DNA of 64,000 nucleotides from Pseudomonas schmalbachii (GTDB lineage: Bacteria > Pseudomonadota > Gammaproteobacteria > Pseudomonadales > Pseudomonadaceae), in assembly GCF_017589465.1 (NCBI RefSeq), contig NZ_JAELYA010000001.1, positions 868,001 to 932,000 on the forward strand, in the 5' to 3' direction. A model generated the notes under the pieces. It made no database searches. It saw only the letters and a program-made list of their open reading frames with translations, and was not told the origin of the DNA. Shown piece by piece: positions 15,978 to 23,871 of the stretch; the first letter of the stretch is position 1, and each line of letters begins with the position of its first letter. Both the position numbers and the translations under genes were made by a program.

Positions 15978-16814
15978 CTACGGCGCCCCAAACATCGCCG
16001 TCCAGTAAATCCCCGCATCGCTCTTCGGATCGGTCGCGTAGGCCGCGCCGAGTTCGCTGTACTGCGGGTTCATCAGGTTGGCGCAGTGGCCGGGGCTGGA
16101 CAGCCAGCCGTCGACGACCTTGCGCGGAGTATCCACGCCGGCGGAGATGTTCTCGCCGATCTGCTGGCCGTTGTAGCCGGCCAGTTCGGCGCGGTCGCTG
16201 GGGATGCGGTCGTCGCGGTCGGTGTGGGAGAAGAAGTTGCCGTTGGCCATGGCCCGGCTGTGGGTTTCGGCCACCGTGCCCAGCACGGCGTTCCAGGCCA
16301 GCGGCTTGGCGGCGGCGAAGGACTGGCCGCCGCACTTGCGCGGCTGGGCGCGGGCGGCGTTGATCTGTTCCAGCACCTTCTGCCCTTCCGCCTGCCAGTC
16401 GCCCTGGTGTGCGCTCAGCAGCGGCCGCGCCAGCACGATGCGCCAGTCGCGGTCTGCGCGGCTCACGCCGATATCGACGAACTGCGGATCGAGGACGATC
16501 TGGCAGAAGCTCTCCTGCAGCGCGGTCATGGCCGCCTGCGCGTCGCGCGGCCCGGACAGGCTGATCGCCTGCACGTTGAGCAGCGGATAGGCCGAGCGGG
16601 TCAGCGAGCCCTGCAGGTCCACCGGCCCGCTGGCCGACAGGACCAGGCGCGGATCGCTCGCCAGCGGCGGCAGTTCCTCGGAGGCCGTGCCGGCGCAGCG
16701 CTGCGGCTGGCTGCGGTAGGCGTTGATCGACTCCACCAGTTGCGCCTCTTCGGCCGCCTCGACAGTGGCCGCGCAGAACAGTCCTAGGGCCAGAACGGAT
16801 GAAATGACGCGCAT
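15978..16814 (-). CDS. Secreted protein with tandem CAP (SCP/PR1) domains, the first degenerate
   Basis: 278 aa. Signal peptide MRVISSVLALGLFCAATVEA; start fixed by GAGGGGGA seven bases upstream. The C-terminal half is a good bacterial CAP domain (VLEQINAARAQPRKCG, VAETHSRAMANGNFFSHTDRDDRIPSDR, GENISAG, WLSSPGHCANLMNPQYSELGAAYA). The N-terminal half repeats its beginning and end (LVESINAYRSQPQRCAG ... CQIVLDPQFVDIGVSRADRDWRIVLARPL) but lacks the central His/GENI core, so it looks like a decayed duplicate. CAP proteins are secreted, with varied or unknown activities. Stands alone between repeats. Confidence 0.9.
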   Translation of the reverse strand: MRVISSVLALGLFCAATVEAAEEAQLVESINAYRSQPQRCAGTASEELPPLASDPRLVLSASGPVDLQGSLTRSAYPLLNVQAISLSGPRDAQAAMTALQESFCQIVLDPQFVDIGVSRADRDWRIVLARPLLSAHQGDWQAEGQKVLEQINAARAQPRKCGGQSFAAAKPLAWNAVLGTVAETHSRAMANGNFFSHTDRDDRIPSDRAELAGYNGQQIGENISAGVDTPRKVVDGWLSSPGHCANLMNPQYSELGAAYATDPKSDAGIYWTAMFGAP

Positions 16815-16877
16815 GAAAATCCCCCTCGAACAGAATCCGCCCATGATGCGCCAATCCCTACCCTCCCCGGAAGCACC

Positions 16878-16977
16878 GTAGGTTGGCGCTGAGCTTGCGA
16901 AGCCCAACGGTGCCACGCCCGACAGTTGTTGGGCTTCGCTGCGCTCAGCGCCAACGACGATGGATCGCCAACCTACG
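16878..16977. repeat. REP-type inverted pair, family B copy 2
   Basis: CGTAGGTTGGCGCTGAGC ... GCTCAGCGCCAAC followed by an extra ATCGCCAACCTACG end, so the right arm appears partly duplicated. Confidence 0.82.
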
Positions 16978-17000
16978 GCAACGGGCTATGATCGATTGCC

Positions 17001-17402
17001 ATGAACAGCCAGATCCCGATCCGCCAACCCTGCCCGCCCGGCGTCTGCGACTGCCGGCGCGATGAGCTGCTGGCGGCGCCGGGTGGCGACCTGCGCATCC
17101 TGCGCCTGACCCGCCAGGAAGAGCAGCGCCTGCTCGAACGCCTGGAGAACCTGCAGAGCCTGGACGACCTCGAACACATGCAGCGGCGCATGTTCGAGCA
17201 GCTGGGCATCCGCATGAGCGTCGAGCCCAGCCACAACGAAGTGCGCAGCATGCGCGGCATCGGCTTTCATTTCGCCTTCCAGCCCGGCCTTTGCCGCAAG
17301 ACCCGCCAGTCGATTCCCGCAGCGATCCGCCGGGCCCTGGAGAAGCATCCGGAAATCGCCTGGCGCCTGCTCGACACCCACGACCTGCTGCGCGACGCCT
17401 GA
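17001..17402 (+). CDS. Hypothetical protein
   Basis: 133 aa, not recognised. A short Cys cluster near the N terminus (PCPPGVCDC) is followed by a charged helical region (LTRQEEQRLLERLENLQSLDDLEHMQRRMFEQLGI) and a more globular tail (GIGFHFAFQPGLCRKTRQSIPAAIRRALEKHPEIAWRLLDTHDLL). No signal peptide or membrane helix. Coding character is good (high third-position GC, clean boundaries between two repeat-bearing gaps). Could act as a small cytosolic metal- or protein-binding factor, but nothing shows this. Confidence 0.75.
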   Translation: MNSQIPIRQPCPPGVCDCRRDELLAAPGGDLRILRLTRQEEQRLLERLENLQSLDDLEHMQRRMFEQLGIRMSVEPSHNEVRSMRGIGFHFAFQPGLCRKTRQSIPAAIRRALEKHPEIAWRLLDTHDLLRDA

Positions 17403-17560
17403 AGACTGCGCCGGCAATGGTCGATCCAGACATTCAGAAACCGAATGCAGCGGATTCCAACATTTAATTGGTAGATACCTCAGCCTGCCGATATGGTGTG
17501 ACACATCCCCCCGTACCTGCCTTTCCGAGCGGCAGGACCATCACTGCGGAGAATTGCTCC

Positions 17561-18397
17561 ATGTCGAATACCACCTACTACGCCCCCCACGGCGGCCACC
17601 CGGCCCAGACCGAGCTGCTGACCGACCGGGCGATGTTCACCGAAGCCTATGCGGTGATCCCGAAAGGCGTGCTGCGCGATATCGTCACCAGCCACCTGCC
17701 CTTCTGGGACAACACCCGCCTGTGGGTGCTGGCGCGCCCGCTGTCCGGCTTCGCCGAGACCTTCTCGCAATACATCGTGGAAGTCGGCCCGGGCGGCGGC
17801 AGCGACAAGCCGGAGCAGGACCGGGAAGCCGAGGGCGTGCTGTTCATCGTCGAAGGCGAGCTGGAACTGACCCTGCTCGGCACCCGCCACATCCTCACGC
17901 CGGGCGGCTACGCCTTCATTCCGCCGGCCTCCGACTGGTCGGTGCGCAACACCAGCGGCGAGCCGGCGCGCTTCCACTGGATTCGCAAGCGCTACCAGGC
18001 CGTCGACGGCATTCCCCATCCGGAAGCCTTCGTGACCAACGAGCAGGACATCGAGCCGATCCCGATGCCCGGCACCGAAGGACGCTGGGTCACCTCGCGC
18101 TTCGTCGACATCTCCGACATGCGCCACGACATGCACGTGAACATCGTCACCTTCCAGCCGGGCGGCGTGATCCCGTTCGCCGAGACCCACGTGATGGAGC
18201 ACGGCCTCTACGTGCTGGAAGGCAAGGCGGTGTACCGCCTGAACCAGGACTGGGTGGAAGTCGAAGCCGGCGACTTCATGTGGCTGCGCGCCTTCTGCCC
18301 GCAGGCCTGCTACGCCGGCGGCCCCGGCCCGTTCCGCTACCTGCTGTACAAGGACGTCAACCGGCACATGAACCTGACGCTGAACAGCGCCCGCTGA
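17561..18397 (+). CDS. allE: (S)-ureidoglycine aminohydrolase (bicupin)
   Basis: 278 aa, the usual AllE length. Converts (S)-ureidoglycine to (S)-ureidoglycolate plus ammonia in allantoin/purine breakdown. Two cupin domains are seen: VLFIVEGELELTLLGTRHILTPGGYAFIPPASDW (about 90-130) and ETHVMEHGLYVLEGKAVYRLNQDWVEVEAGDFMWLRAFCPQACYAGG (about 205-255); the second carries the metal ligands (E-T-H-x-M-E-H). GGAG lies upstream of the ATG. No other allantoin gene is in the window. Ends at a strong terminator shared with the convergent LysR gene, which may regulate it, though genes facing each other are not the usual LTTR layout. Confidence 0.92.
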   Translation: MSNTTYYAPHGGHPAQTELLTDRAMFTEAYAVIPKGVLRDIVTSHLPFWDNTRLWVLARPLSGFAETFSQYIVEVGPGGGSDKPEQDREAEGVLFIVEGELELTLLGTRHILTPGGYAFIPPASDWSVRNTSGEPARFHWIRKRYQAVDGIPHPEAFVTNEQDIEPIPMPGTEGRWVTSRFVDISDMRHDMHVNIVTFQPGGVIPFAETHVMEHGLYVLEGKAVYRLNQDWVEVEAGDFMWLRAFCPQACYAGGPGPFRYLLYKDVNRHMNLTLNSAR

Positions 18398-18404
18398 CCC
18401 AACG

Positions 18405-18440
18405 CAAAGGCCCGCCCGGATCATCCCGGCGGGCCTTTTG
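18405..18440. terminator. Bidirectional rho-independent terminator
   Basis: AAAGGCCCGCC / GGCGGGCCTTTT stem with a 10-12 base loop, A-rich on the left and T-rich on the right, so it can serve both allE (+) and the convergent LysR gene (-). Confidence 0.9.
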
Positions 18441-18444
18441 TCAT

Positions 18445-19332
18445 TCAGGCTGGGCGCGATTCGCGGTCCAGCATCGCCACCAGGGCCTTCACCAGTTCCC
18501 CGATCACCGGGTCCACGGCCGGGCGATGGACGATGGCGATCTCGAAATCGTCGATCCTGCGCAGGCCATCCTTTTCGCCCAGCAGCACGTGTTCGGCCGT
18601 CACCGCTCGCGGTGGCAGCAGGCCGATGCCCATGCCATCCGCCACCGCGCCCTGGATCGCGCTGAGGCTGGAACTGGTGAACGCGATGCGCCAGTTGCGC
18701 CCCATCGCCTCGATGGCCTGGATCATGTCGTCGCGGCACAGTCCGCGCGGCGGGAAGGTCACCAGCGGTACGGGGTCGAGGTGGAAGGACGGATGTTTCG
18801 CGCTGTCGATCCACACCATCCGCTCCGGACGGCAGGCGACCGCCTCGCGGCTGTTGCGCCGCTGCTTGACCAGCGCCAGGTCCAGTTCGCCACGGTCGTA
18901 GCTGGCGATCAGGTCGCGGCTCAGCCCGCTGGTGACTTCCAGCTTGACCTCGGGGTACTTGCGATTGAAGGCCGCCAGCGCCTGGGTGGTCTTGCCGGTA
19001 ACGAAATCGTCCGGCACGCCGAGGCGGATGATCACCGCGACGAAAGCCCCCGACAGCGCCTCCAGCATCCGGCCATTCAGGGCGAGCATCTGCCGCGCGT
19101 AGCCGAGCAGCGTCTCGCCGGCATCGGTCGGATGCACTTCGCGGTGCCCGCGTTCGAGCAGCCTGTGCCCGACCATTTCCTCCAGCCGGCGCACCTTCTG
19201 GCTCACGGTGGACTGGGTGGAGTGCAGCCGCGCCGCAGCGGTGGTGAAGCTGCCGCAGTCGGCGACCATGACGATGGCCCGCAGCAGGTCCAGGTCGAAG
19301 AGCGGTCTATTCGATTTCGCGCTGTCATCCAT
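18445..19332 (-). CDS. LysR-family transcriptional regulator
   Basis: 295 aa. N-terminal HTH (LDLLRAIVMVADCGSFTTAAARLHSTQSTVSQKVRRLEEMVGHRLLER, residues 13-60), then a substrate-binding domain (VAVIIRLGVPDDFVTGKTTQALAAFNRKYPEVKLEVTSGLSRDLIASYDRGELDLALVKQR). The MVWIDSAKHPSFHLDPVPLVTFPP segment is typical of a broad LTTR subgroup near transporter or drug-response genes. Convergent with allE and followed upstream by a REP, so no divergent target is visible. A dyad just upstream of its start may be its own operator. Confidence 0.9.
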   Translation of the reverse strand: MDDSAKSNRPLFDLDLLRAIVMVADCGSFTTAAARLHSTQSTVSQKVRRLEEMVGHRLLERGHREVHPTDAGETLLGYARQMLALNGRMLEALSGAFVAVIIRLGVPDDFVTGKTTQALAAFNRKYPEVKLEVTSGLSRDLIASYDRGELDLALVKQRRNSREAVACRPERMVWIDSAKHPSFHLDPVPLVTFPPRGLCRDDMIQAIEAMGRNWRIAFTSSSLSAIQGAVADGMGIGLLPPRAVTAEHVLLGEKDGLRRIDDFEIAIVHRPAVDPVIGELVKALVAMLDRESRPA

Positions 19333-19340
19333 CGGGATAT

Positions 19341-19364
19341 TCGACTTTCAAATGGAAAGATCGA
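19341..19364. promoter_or_regulatory. Possible LysR autoregulatory site
   Basis: Inverted repeat TCGACTTTC ... GAAAGATCGA (one extra base in the right arm) around AAATG, nine bases upstream of the LysR start codon. Confidence 0.4.
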
Positions 19365-19399
19365 CTTCTAGCATCCCGCAATGCGCCAGGGAAAGCCCC

Positions 19400-19486
19400 G
19401 TAGGTTGGGCTGAGGCACGAAGCCCAACGAAGTTGGTGCCTGACCCCGCCAGATGTCGGGCTTCGCAAGCTCAGCGCCAACCTACG
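19400..19486. repeat. REP-type inverted pair, family B copy 3
   Basis: GTAGGTTGGGCTGAGGCACG ... AAGCTCAGCGCCAACCTACG, nearly identical to copy 1 at 7085. Confidence 0.85.
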
Positions 19487-19607
19487 GGTGCCCCCGGACC
19501 GACACCCGGTCCGATGCCCCCGGCCTCGCATGCTAGTCTTGGGGACTCTTCCGAAATCGTCCGCTGCCGCGTGCCGGCAGCGCAGATGGCTATGAGGAAA
19601 ATGGCCC

Positions 19608-20429
19608 ATGTCTCGTCCGATGGTGCAACGACCAGTCGGCGCGGCCATTGCCTTGCGTGATGACGCTTTGGCCAACGCCCTGCTCGAAGAGTGGCTGGGT
19701 GAGCGCAGGCAACCGTGTTCGCTGTTCCTCGATGTCGACGGCACCCTTCTGGATATCGCCGAGTCTCCCGATGCGGTCCATGTGCCGCGCGAACTGTGCG
19801 TGGCGCTGGAGTCCCTGCATCGGCGACTGGACGGCGCGCTGGCGCTGGTCAGCGGCCGCCCGGTCGACAGTCTCGACCGTCTCTTCGCCCCCCTGCGGCT
19901 ACCGTCCTGCGGCAGCCACGGAGCCCACTGGCGCGTGCATGCCGGCGAGCCGCTGCGCCATGAGGCGGAGCGTCCCCTCCCCGCCCCCGTCCGCCAGCGC
20001 CTGCAGGCCCTGGCCCGCGCCCATCCCGGCGTCCTTGTCGAGGACAAGGGCAGCAGCGTCGCCCTGCACTACCGCCAGGTGCCGGATGCCGGCCCGCCGC
20101 TGGCATCCGCCCTGCGCGAGCTGCTCGGCGAGCCCGCTGGAGCCGGTCTGCGCCTGCTGCCGGGCAAGATGGTCTACGAGGTGATCGCCCACTCCAGCGA
20201 CAAGGCACAGGCGATCCGGCGCTATCTCGACGCACCGCCATTCGCCGGCCGGCGTCCGCTGTTCATTGGCGACGACGTCACCGATGAACCGGCCCTGGCC
20301 ATGATGCCCGCGCTGGGCGGCCTGGCCCTTTCGGTCGGACACCTGCTGCCCGGCGCCAGCGCCAGCTTCGCCGATGCCGCGTCGGTGCGCGCCGCCCTCG
20401 ACAGAGCAGCCCGGAGGACATCCCGATGA
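19608..20429 (+). CDS. otsB: Trehalose-6-phosphate phosphatase
   Basis: 273 aa HAD-superfamily phosphatase that dephosphorylates trehalose 6-phosphate. Motif I LFLDVDGTLLDI (nucleophile Asp42, general acid Asp44), motif II ALVSGRPVDSL, and motif IV FIGDDVTDEPAL; the VEDKGSSVALHYRQ segment is the usual cap-domain signature of OtsB. GAGGAA lies nine bases before the ATG. First gene of a tightly packed otsB - GH15 - otsA operon: its stop overlaps the GH15 start by 4 bases (ATGA). Confidence 0.95.
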   Translation: MSRPMVQRPVGAAIALRDDALANALLEEWLGERRQPCSLFLDVDGTLLDIAESPDAVHVPRELCVALESLHRRLDGALALVSGRPVDSLDRLFAPLRLPSCGSHGAHWRVHAGEPLRHEAERPLPAPVRQRLQALARAHPGVLVEDKGSSVALHYRQVPDAGPPLASALRELLGEPAGAGLRLLPGKMVYEVIAHSSDKAQAIRRYLDAPPFAGRRPLFIGDDVTDEPALAMMPALGGLALSVGHLLPGASASFADAASVRAALDRAARRTSR

Positions 20430-22225
20430 GCGACAAGCACAACGGCTCCCTTGAGCTCGGCCTGATCGGCAACTGCCGCGTCGCCGCGCTGGTGAACACC
20501 CACGGGCGGATGGTCTGGTGGTGCTATCCGAACTTCGACGGCGACCCGGTGTTCTCGCGCCTGCTCGCCGGCGACGAGGAAAAGGGCTTCAGCGACTGCC
20601 TGCTCGACGGGATGGTCAGCCACCGTTCGGAATACCTGCGCAACACGGCGATCATCAGCACCATCCTCGAAGACGCCCACGGCAACGCCGTGCGCATCAC
20701 CGACTTCGCCCCGCGCTTCCTCATGTACGGCCGCAGCTTCCGCCCGGCGCAGCTGTGCCGGCTGATCGAGCCGGTGAGCGGCGTGCCGCGCATCACCCTG
20801 CGCATCCGCCCCACTCATCACTACGGCAAGCCGTGCCAGGCGGTCGCCGGCTCCAGCCATATCCGCTACCAGGGCGGCGCCGACACCATCCGCCTGACCA
20901 CCGACGCGCCGCTGTCCTACATCATGCGCGAGACGCAATTCGTCCTCAGCCGGCCGATCAGCATGGTGATCGGCGTCGACGAACCGCTCGACGACGCCCC
21001 GGAGGAAGTGGTGCGGACCTTCCTCAAGCGCACCCAGGCCGGCTGGAGCGAGTGGGTGCGCGCCCTGGCGATCCCCTTCGAATGGCAGGACGTGGTGATC
21101 CGCGCCGCCATCACCCTCAAGCTGTGCAGCTTCGAGGAAACCGGCGCGATCATCGCCGCGGTGACCACCTCGATCCCGGAAGCCCCCGGCACCCAGCGCA
21201 ACTGGGACTACCGCTACTGCTGGCTGCGCGACGCCTACTTCGTGATCCTCGCCCTCAACCGCCTCGGCGCGACCAAGACCATGGAGCGCTACGTCGACTT
21301 CATCACCACGGTGGCGGCCGGCGATGCCCACCTCAAGCCGCTGTACGGGGTGGTTCCCGACCTCGACCTGACCGAGCGGATCGAACCCGACCTGGCCGGC
21401 TTCCTCGGCCACGGGCCGGTGCGGGTCGGCAACCAGGCGGTGGAGCAGATCCAGCACGACGTGTTCGGCTCGGTGATCCTCGCCGTGCTGCAGAGCTTCA
21501 TCGACGAACGCCTGCCGACTCCGGGCGACGAGGCCATGCTGCAGATGCTCGAATCCCTCGCCACGCGCGCATCCCGCTTCGCCTTCGAGCCCGACGCCGG
21601 CATCTGGGAATACCGCGGCCGGCAGCGCGTGCACACGCACTCGGCGCTGCTCTGCTGGACGGCCTGCGACCGCGTCGGGCGCATCGCCGCGCGGCTCGGC
21701 CTCACGCAGAAAGCCGAGACCTGGCACAAGGAATCGCAGCGCCTGCGCGACCACATCCTCCGTGAAGCCTGGAGCGAAAAGCGCCAGTGCTTCACCGGCA
21801 GCTTCGGCCACGACGACCTCGACGCCAGCGTGCTGCTGATGAACGAGCTGGGCATCATCGAGGCCAGCGACCCGCGCTTCATCGCCACCGTGGACTGCGT
21901 GGGGCGCGAACTCAACGTCAACGGCCACCTGCTGCGCTATGCCACGGCCGATGATTTCGGCGTGCCGGAAACCGCCTTCCTGGTGGTGAAGTTCTGGTAT
22001 CTGGACGCCCTCGCCGCCATCGGCCGCCGCGACGAAGCGCGCGCGCTGTATGGCGAACTGGTTGCCGCGCGCAACACCTACGGATTGCTGTCCGAGGATC
22101 TCCATCCGCATACCGGGGAGATGTGGGGCAACATTCCCCAGACGTACTCGATGGCCGGGCTGATCAACACCGCGATGCGCCTGTCCATCAGTTGGGAGGA
22201 AGGCTTATGTCGCGGCTCGTGGTGA
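20426..22225 (+). CDS. GH15-family glycoside hydrolase (glucoamylase/trehalase-like)
   Basis: 599 aa. N-terminal beta-sandwich domain (LELGLIGNCRVAALVNTHGRMVWWCYPNFDGDPVFSRLL) and a C-terminal (alpha/alpha)6 barrel with the GH15 signature RNWDYRYCWLRDAYF (about 260-275) and late motifs GEMWGNIPQTYSMAGLINTAM. This YgjK-free group includes glucoamylases, glucodextranases and the GH15 trehalases of actinobacteria. No signal peptide, so cytoplasmic. Located between the two trehalose-synthesis genes with overlaps on both sides (4 and 19 bases), pointing to a role on trehalose, trehalose 6-phosphate or a linked glucan; the actual substrate is unproven. Confidence 0.93.
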   Translation: MSDKHNGSLELGLIGNCRVAALVNTHGRMVWWCYPNFDGDPVFSRLLAGDEEKGFSDCLLDGMVSHRSEYLRNTAIISTILEDAHGNAVRITDFAPRFLMYGRSFRPAQLCRLIEPVSGVPRITLRIRPTHHYGKPCQAVAGSSHIRYQGGADTIRLTTDAPLSYIMRETQFVLSRPISMVIGVDEPLDDAPEEVVRTFLKRTQAGWSEWVRALAIPFEWQDVVIRAAITLKLCSFEETGAIIAAVTTSIPEAPGTQRNWDYRYCWLRDAYFVILALNRLGATKTMERYVDFITTVAAGDAHLKPLYGVVPDLDLTERIEPDLAGFLGHGPVRVGNQAVEQIQHDVFGSVILAVLQSFIDERLPTPGDEAMLQMLESLATRASRFAFEPDAGIWEYRGRQRVHTHSALLCWTACDRVGRIAARLGLTQKAETWHKESQRLRDHILREAWSEKRQCFTGSFGHDDLDASVLLMNELGIIEASDPRFIATVDCVGRELNVNGHLLRYATADDFGVPETAFLVVKFWYLDALAAIGRRDEARALYGELVAARNTYGLLSEDLHPHTGEMWGNIPQTYSMAGLINTAMRLSISWEEGLCRGSW

Positions 22226-23619
22226 TATCCAACCGGGTGGTGTACCCCGACGAGAACGGCAATACCGCGCCCGGCGGGCTCGCGGTGGCGGTGGAGGCGA
22301 CCATGCAGGACCGCGACGGCCTGTGGTTCGGCTGGAGCGGGCAGGTCTCCGAGGACCCGCCGCAACCCACCACCATCGAATGCGAGAAGATGCAGTACGT
22401 GCTGACCGACGTGCGCCCGCAGGATTTCCAGGAGTACTACAACGGCTTCGCCAACCGCGTGCTGTGGCCGATCCTGCACTACCGGGTCGATCTCGCCGAG
22501 TTCAACGAGGCCGATTTCGGCGGCTACCAGCGGGTCAACGAATTCTTCGCCGAACGCCTCAGCCCGCTCCTCGAAGCCGACGACATCCTCTGGGTCCACG
22601 ACTACCACCTGATCCCGCTGGCCCAGGCGCTGCGCGCTCGCGGCCACAACAACCGCATCGGCTTCTTCCTGCACATTCCGATGCCGCCGCCGGACCTGCT
22701 GACCACCCTGCCCCATCACGCGGAGCTGATCGGCGCGCTCACCGAATACAACCTGATCGGCTTCCAGACCGACAACGACGCCAGCAACTTCGCCCGCTAC
22801 CTGACCCGCGTGCTCGGCGCGGCGACGCCCGATGGCCGGCACTACAACCTCGGCCAGCAGCGCTTCCGCGTCGGCGTGTTCCCGGTTGGCGTGGACACCG
22901 ACGGCTTCCGCCGCCTGGCGGAGACTGCGACGCAGGCGCCCGTCGCCGCCGAGTTCACCGAAAGTCTCTCCGGCCGAGCGCTGATAGTCGGCGTGGACCG
23001 CCTCGACTATTCGAAGGGCATCGTCAATCGCGTCGACGGCTACGAGCGCTTCCTGGAGAAGTACCCGGAGTGGCACGGCCGCGTCACCTACCTGCAGATC
23101 GCCCCCGGCAGCCGCCAGGACATTCCCGAATACGCGCAGATCGACGCAGCGGTCAGCGCCCGCGTCGGCCACATCAACGGCCGCTTCGGCGAGGTGTCGT
23201 GGGTGCCGCTGCGCTACGTGAGCCGCAACCACCGCCGCGAGGACATCGCCATGGTCATGCGCATGGCGCGCATCGGGCTGGTCACGCCGCTGCGCGACGG
23301 TATGAACCTGGTGGCCAAGGAATTCGTCGCCGCCCAGGACCCGGACGATCCGGGCGTGCTGATCCTCTCCCAGTTCGCCGGCGCCGCCGCCGAGCTGGGC
23401 GCCGCGCTGATGGTCAACCCGCACGACCGCGACGCCATGGCCGACGCGATCAACGCCGCGCTGCTGATGCCGCTGGAGGAACGCCGCGCCCGCCACCAGG
23501 AGATGTACACCGTGCTGGAGGCCAACCATATCCGCTACTGGGGCCAGAGCTTCGTCGACGCCCTGACCCGGCCGGGACGCGCGCTGAACTGGCTGTCGAG
23601 CCGGCTGGCGGCGCATTGA
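22207..23619 (+). CDS. otsA: Trehalose-6-phosphate synthase
   Basis: 470 aa GT20 enzyme joining UDP-glucose and glucose 6-phosphate. Diagnostic segments: LVVISNRV at the N terminus, GLWFGWSGQV, ILWVHDYHLIPLAQALR, GVFPVGVDTDGF, VGVDRLDYSKGIVNR and the donor-site VTPLRDGMNLVAKEFVAAQ. Start ATG lies 19 bases inside the end of the GH15 gene, preceded by GGGAGGAAGG. Third gene of the trehalose operon; trehalose commonly protects against osmotic and desiccation stress in Pseudomonas. Two palindromic repeats follow rather than an obvious terminator. Confidence 0.96.
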   Translation: MSRLVVISNRVVYPDENGNTAPGGLAVAVEATMQDRDGLWFGWSGQVSEDPPQPTTIECEKMQYVLTDVRPQDFQEYYNGFANRVLWPILHYRVDLAEFNEADFGGYQRVNEFFAERLSPLLEADDILWVHDYHLIPLAQALRARGHNNRIGFFLHIPMPPPDLLTTLPHHAELIGALTEYNLIGFQTDNDASNFARYLTRVLGAATPDGRHYNLGQQRFRVGVFPVGVDTDGFRRLAETATQAPVAAEFTESLSGRALIVGVDRLDYSKGIVNRVDGYERFLEKYPEWHGRVTYLQIAPGSRQDIPEYAQIDAAVSARVGHINGRFGEVSWVPLRYVSRNHRREDIAMVMRMARIGLVTPLRDGMNLVAKEFVAAQDPDDPGVLILSQFAGAAAELGAALMVNPHDRDAMADAINAALLMPLEERRARHQEMYTVLEANHIRYWGQSFVDALTRPGRALNWLSSRLAAH

Positions 23620-23633
23620 GAACGAAGCCCCGT

Positions 23634-23706
23634 GTAGGATGGGTTGAGCTTGCGATACCCATCATTCGCGGCACCCATGGGTATCGCTGCGCTCAACCCA
23701 TCCTAC
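23634..23706. repeat. REP-type inverted pair, family E copy 2
   Basis: GTAGGATGGGTTGAGCTTGC with GATACCCATC, then GATGGGTATCGCTGCGCTCA followed by ACCCATCCTACG; directly behind otsA. Confidence 0.85.
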
Positions 23707-23736
23707 GGGAAGGAGCTGGCACCGTTGGGCTTTTCC

Positions 23737-23794
23737 GTAGGGCGGGTGAAACCCGCCGTGACGCCTCCGGATTGGCGGGTTGCACCCGCCCTAC
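23737..23794. repeat. REP-type inverted pair, family D copy 2
   Basis: GTAGGGCGGGTGAAACCCGCC ... GGCGGGTTGCACCCGCCCTAC. Confidence 0.85.
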
Positions 23795-23814
23795 CTCTGA
23801 TACCGCTTCGCAAA

Positions 23815-23855
23815 TGAAAACGCCCCGCCAGGGCTTGTAACCATGGCGGGGCGTC
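23815..23855 (-). terminator. Rho-independent terminator of acs
   Basis: Stem ACGCCCCGCCA (23820-23830) / TGGCGGGGCGT (23844-23854); read on the minus strand it is followed by a TTTTC run. Lies 17 bases beyond the acs stop. Confidence 0.9.
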
Positions 23856-23871
23856 GGGCGCAGGTGCCGGG

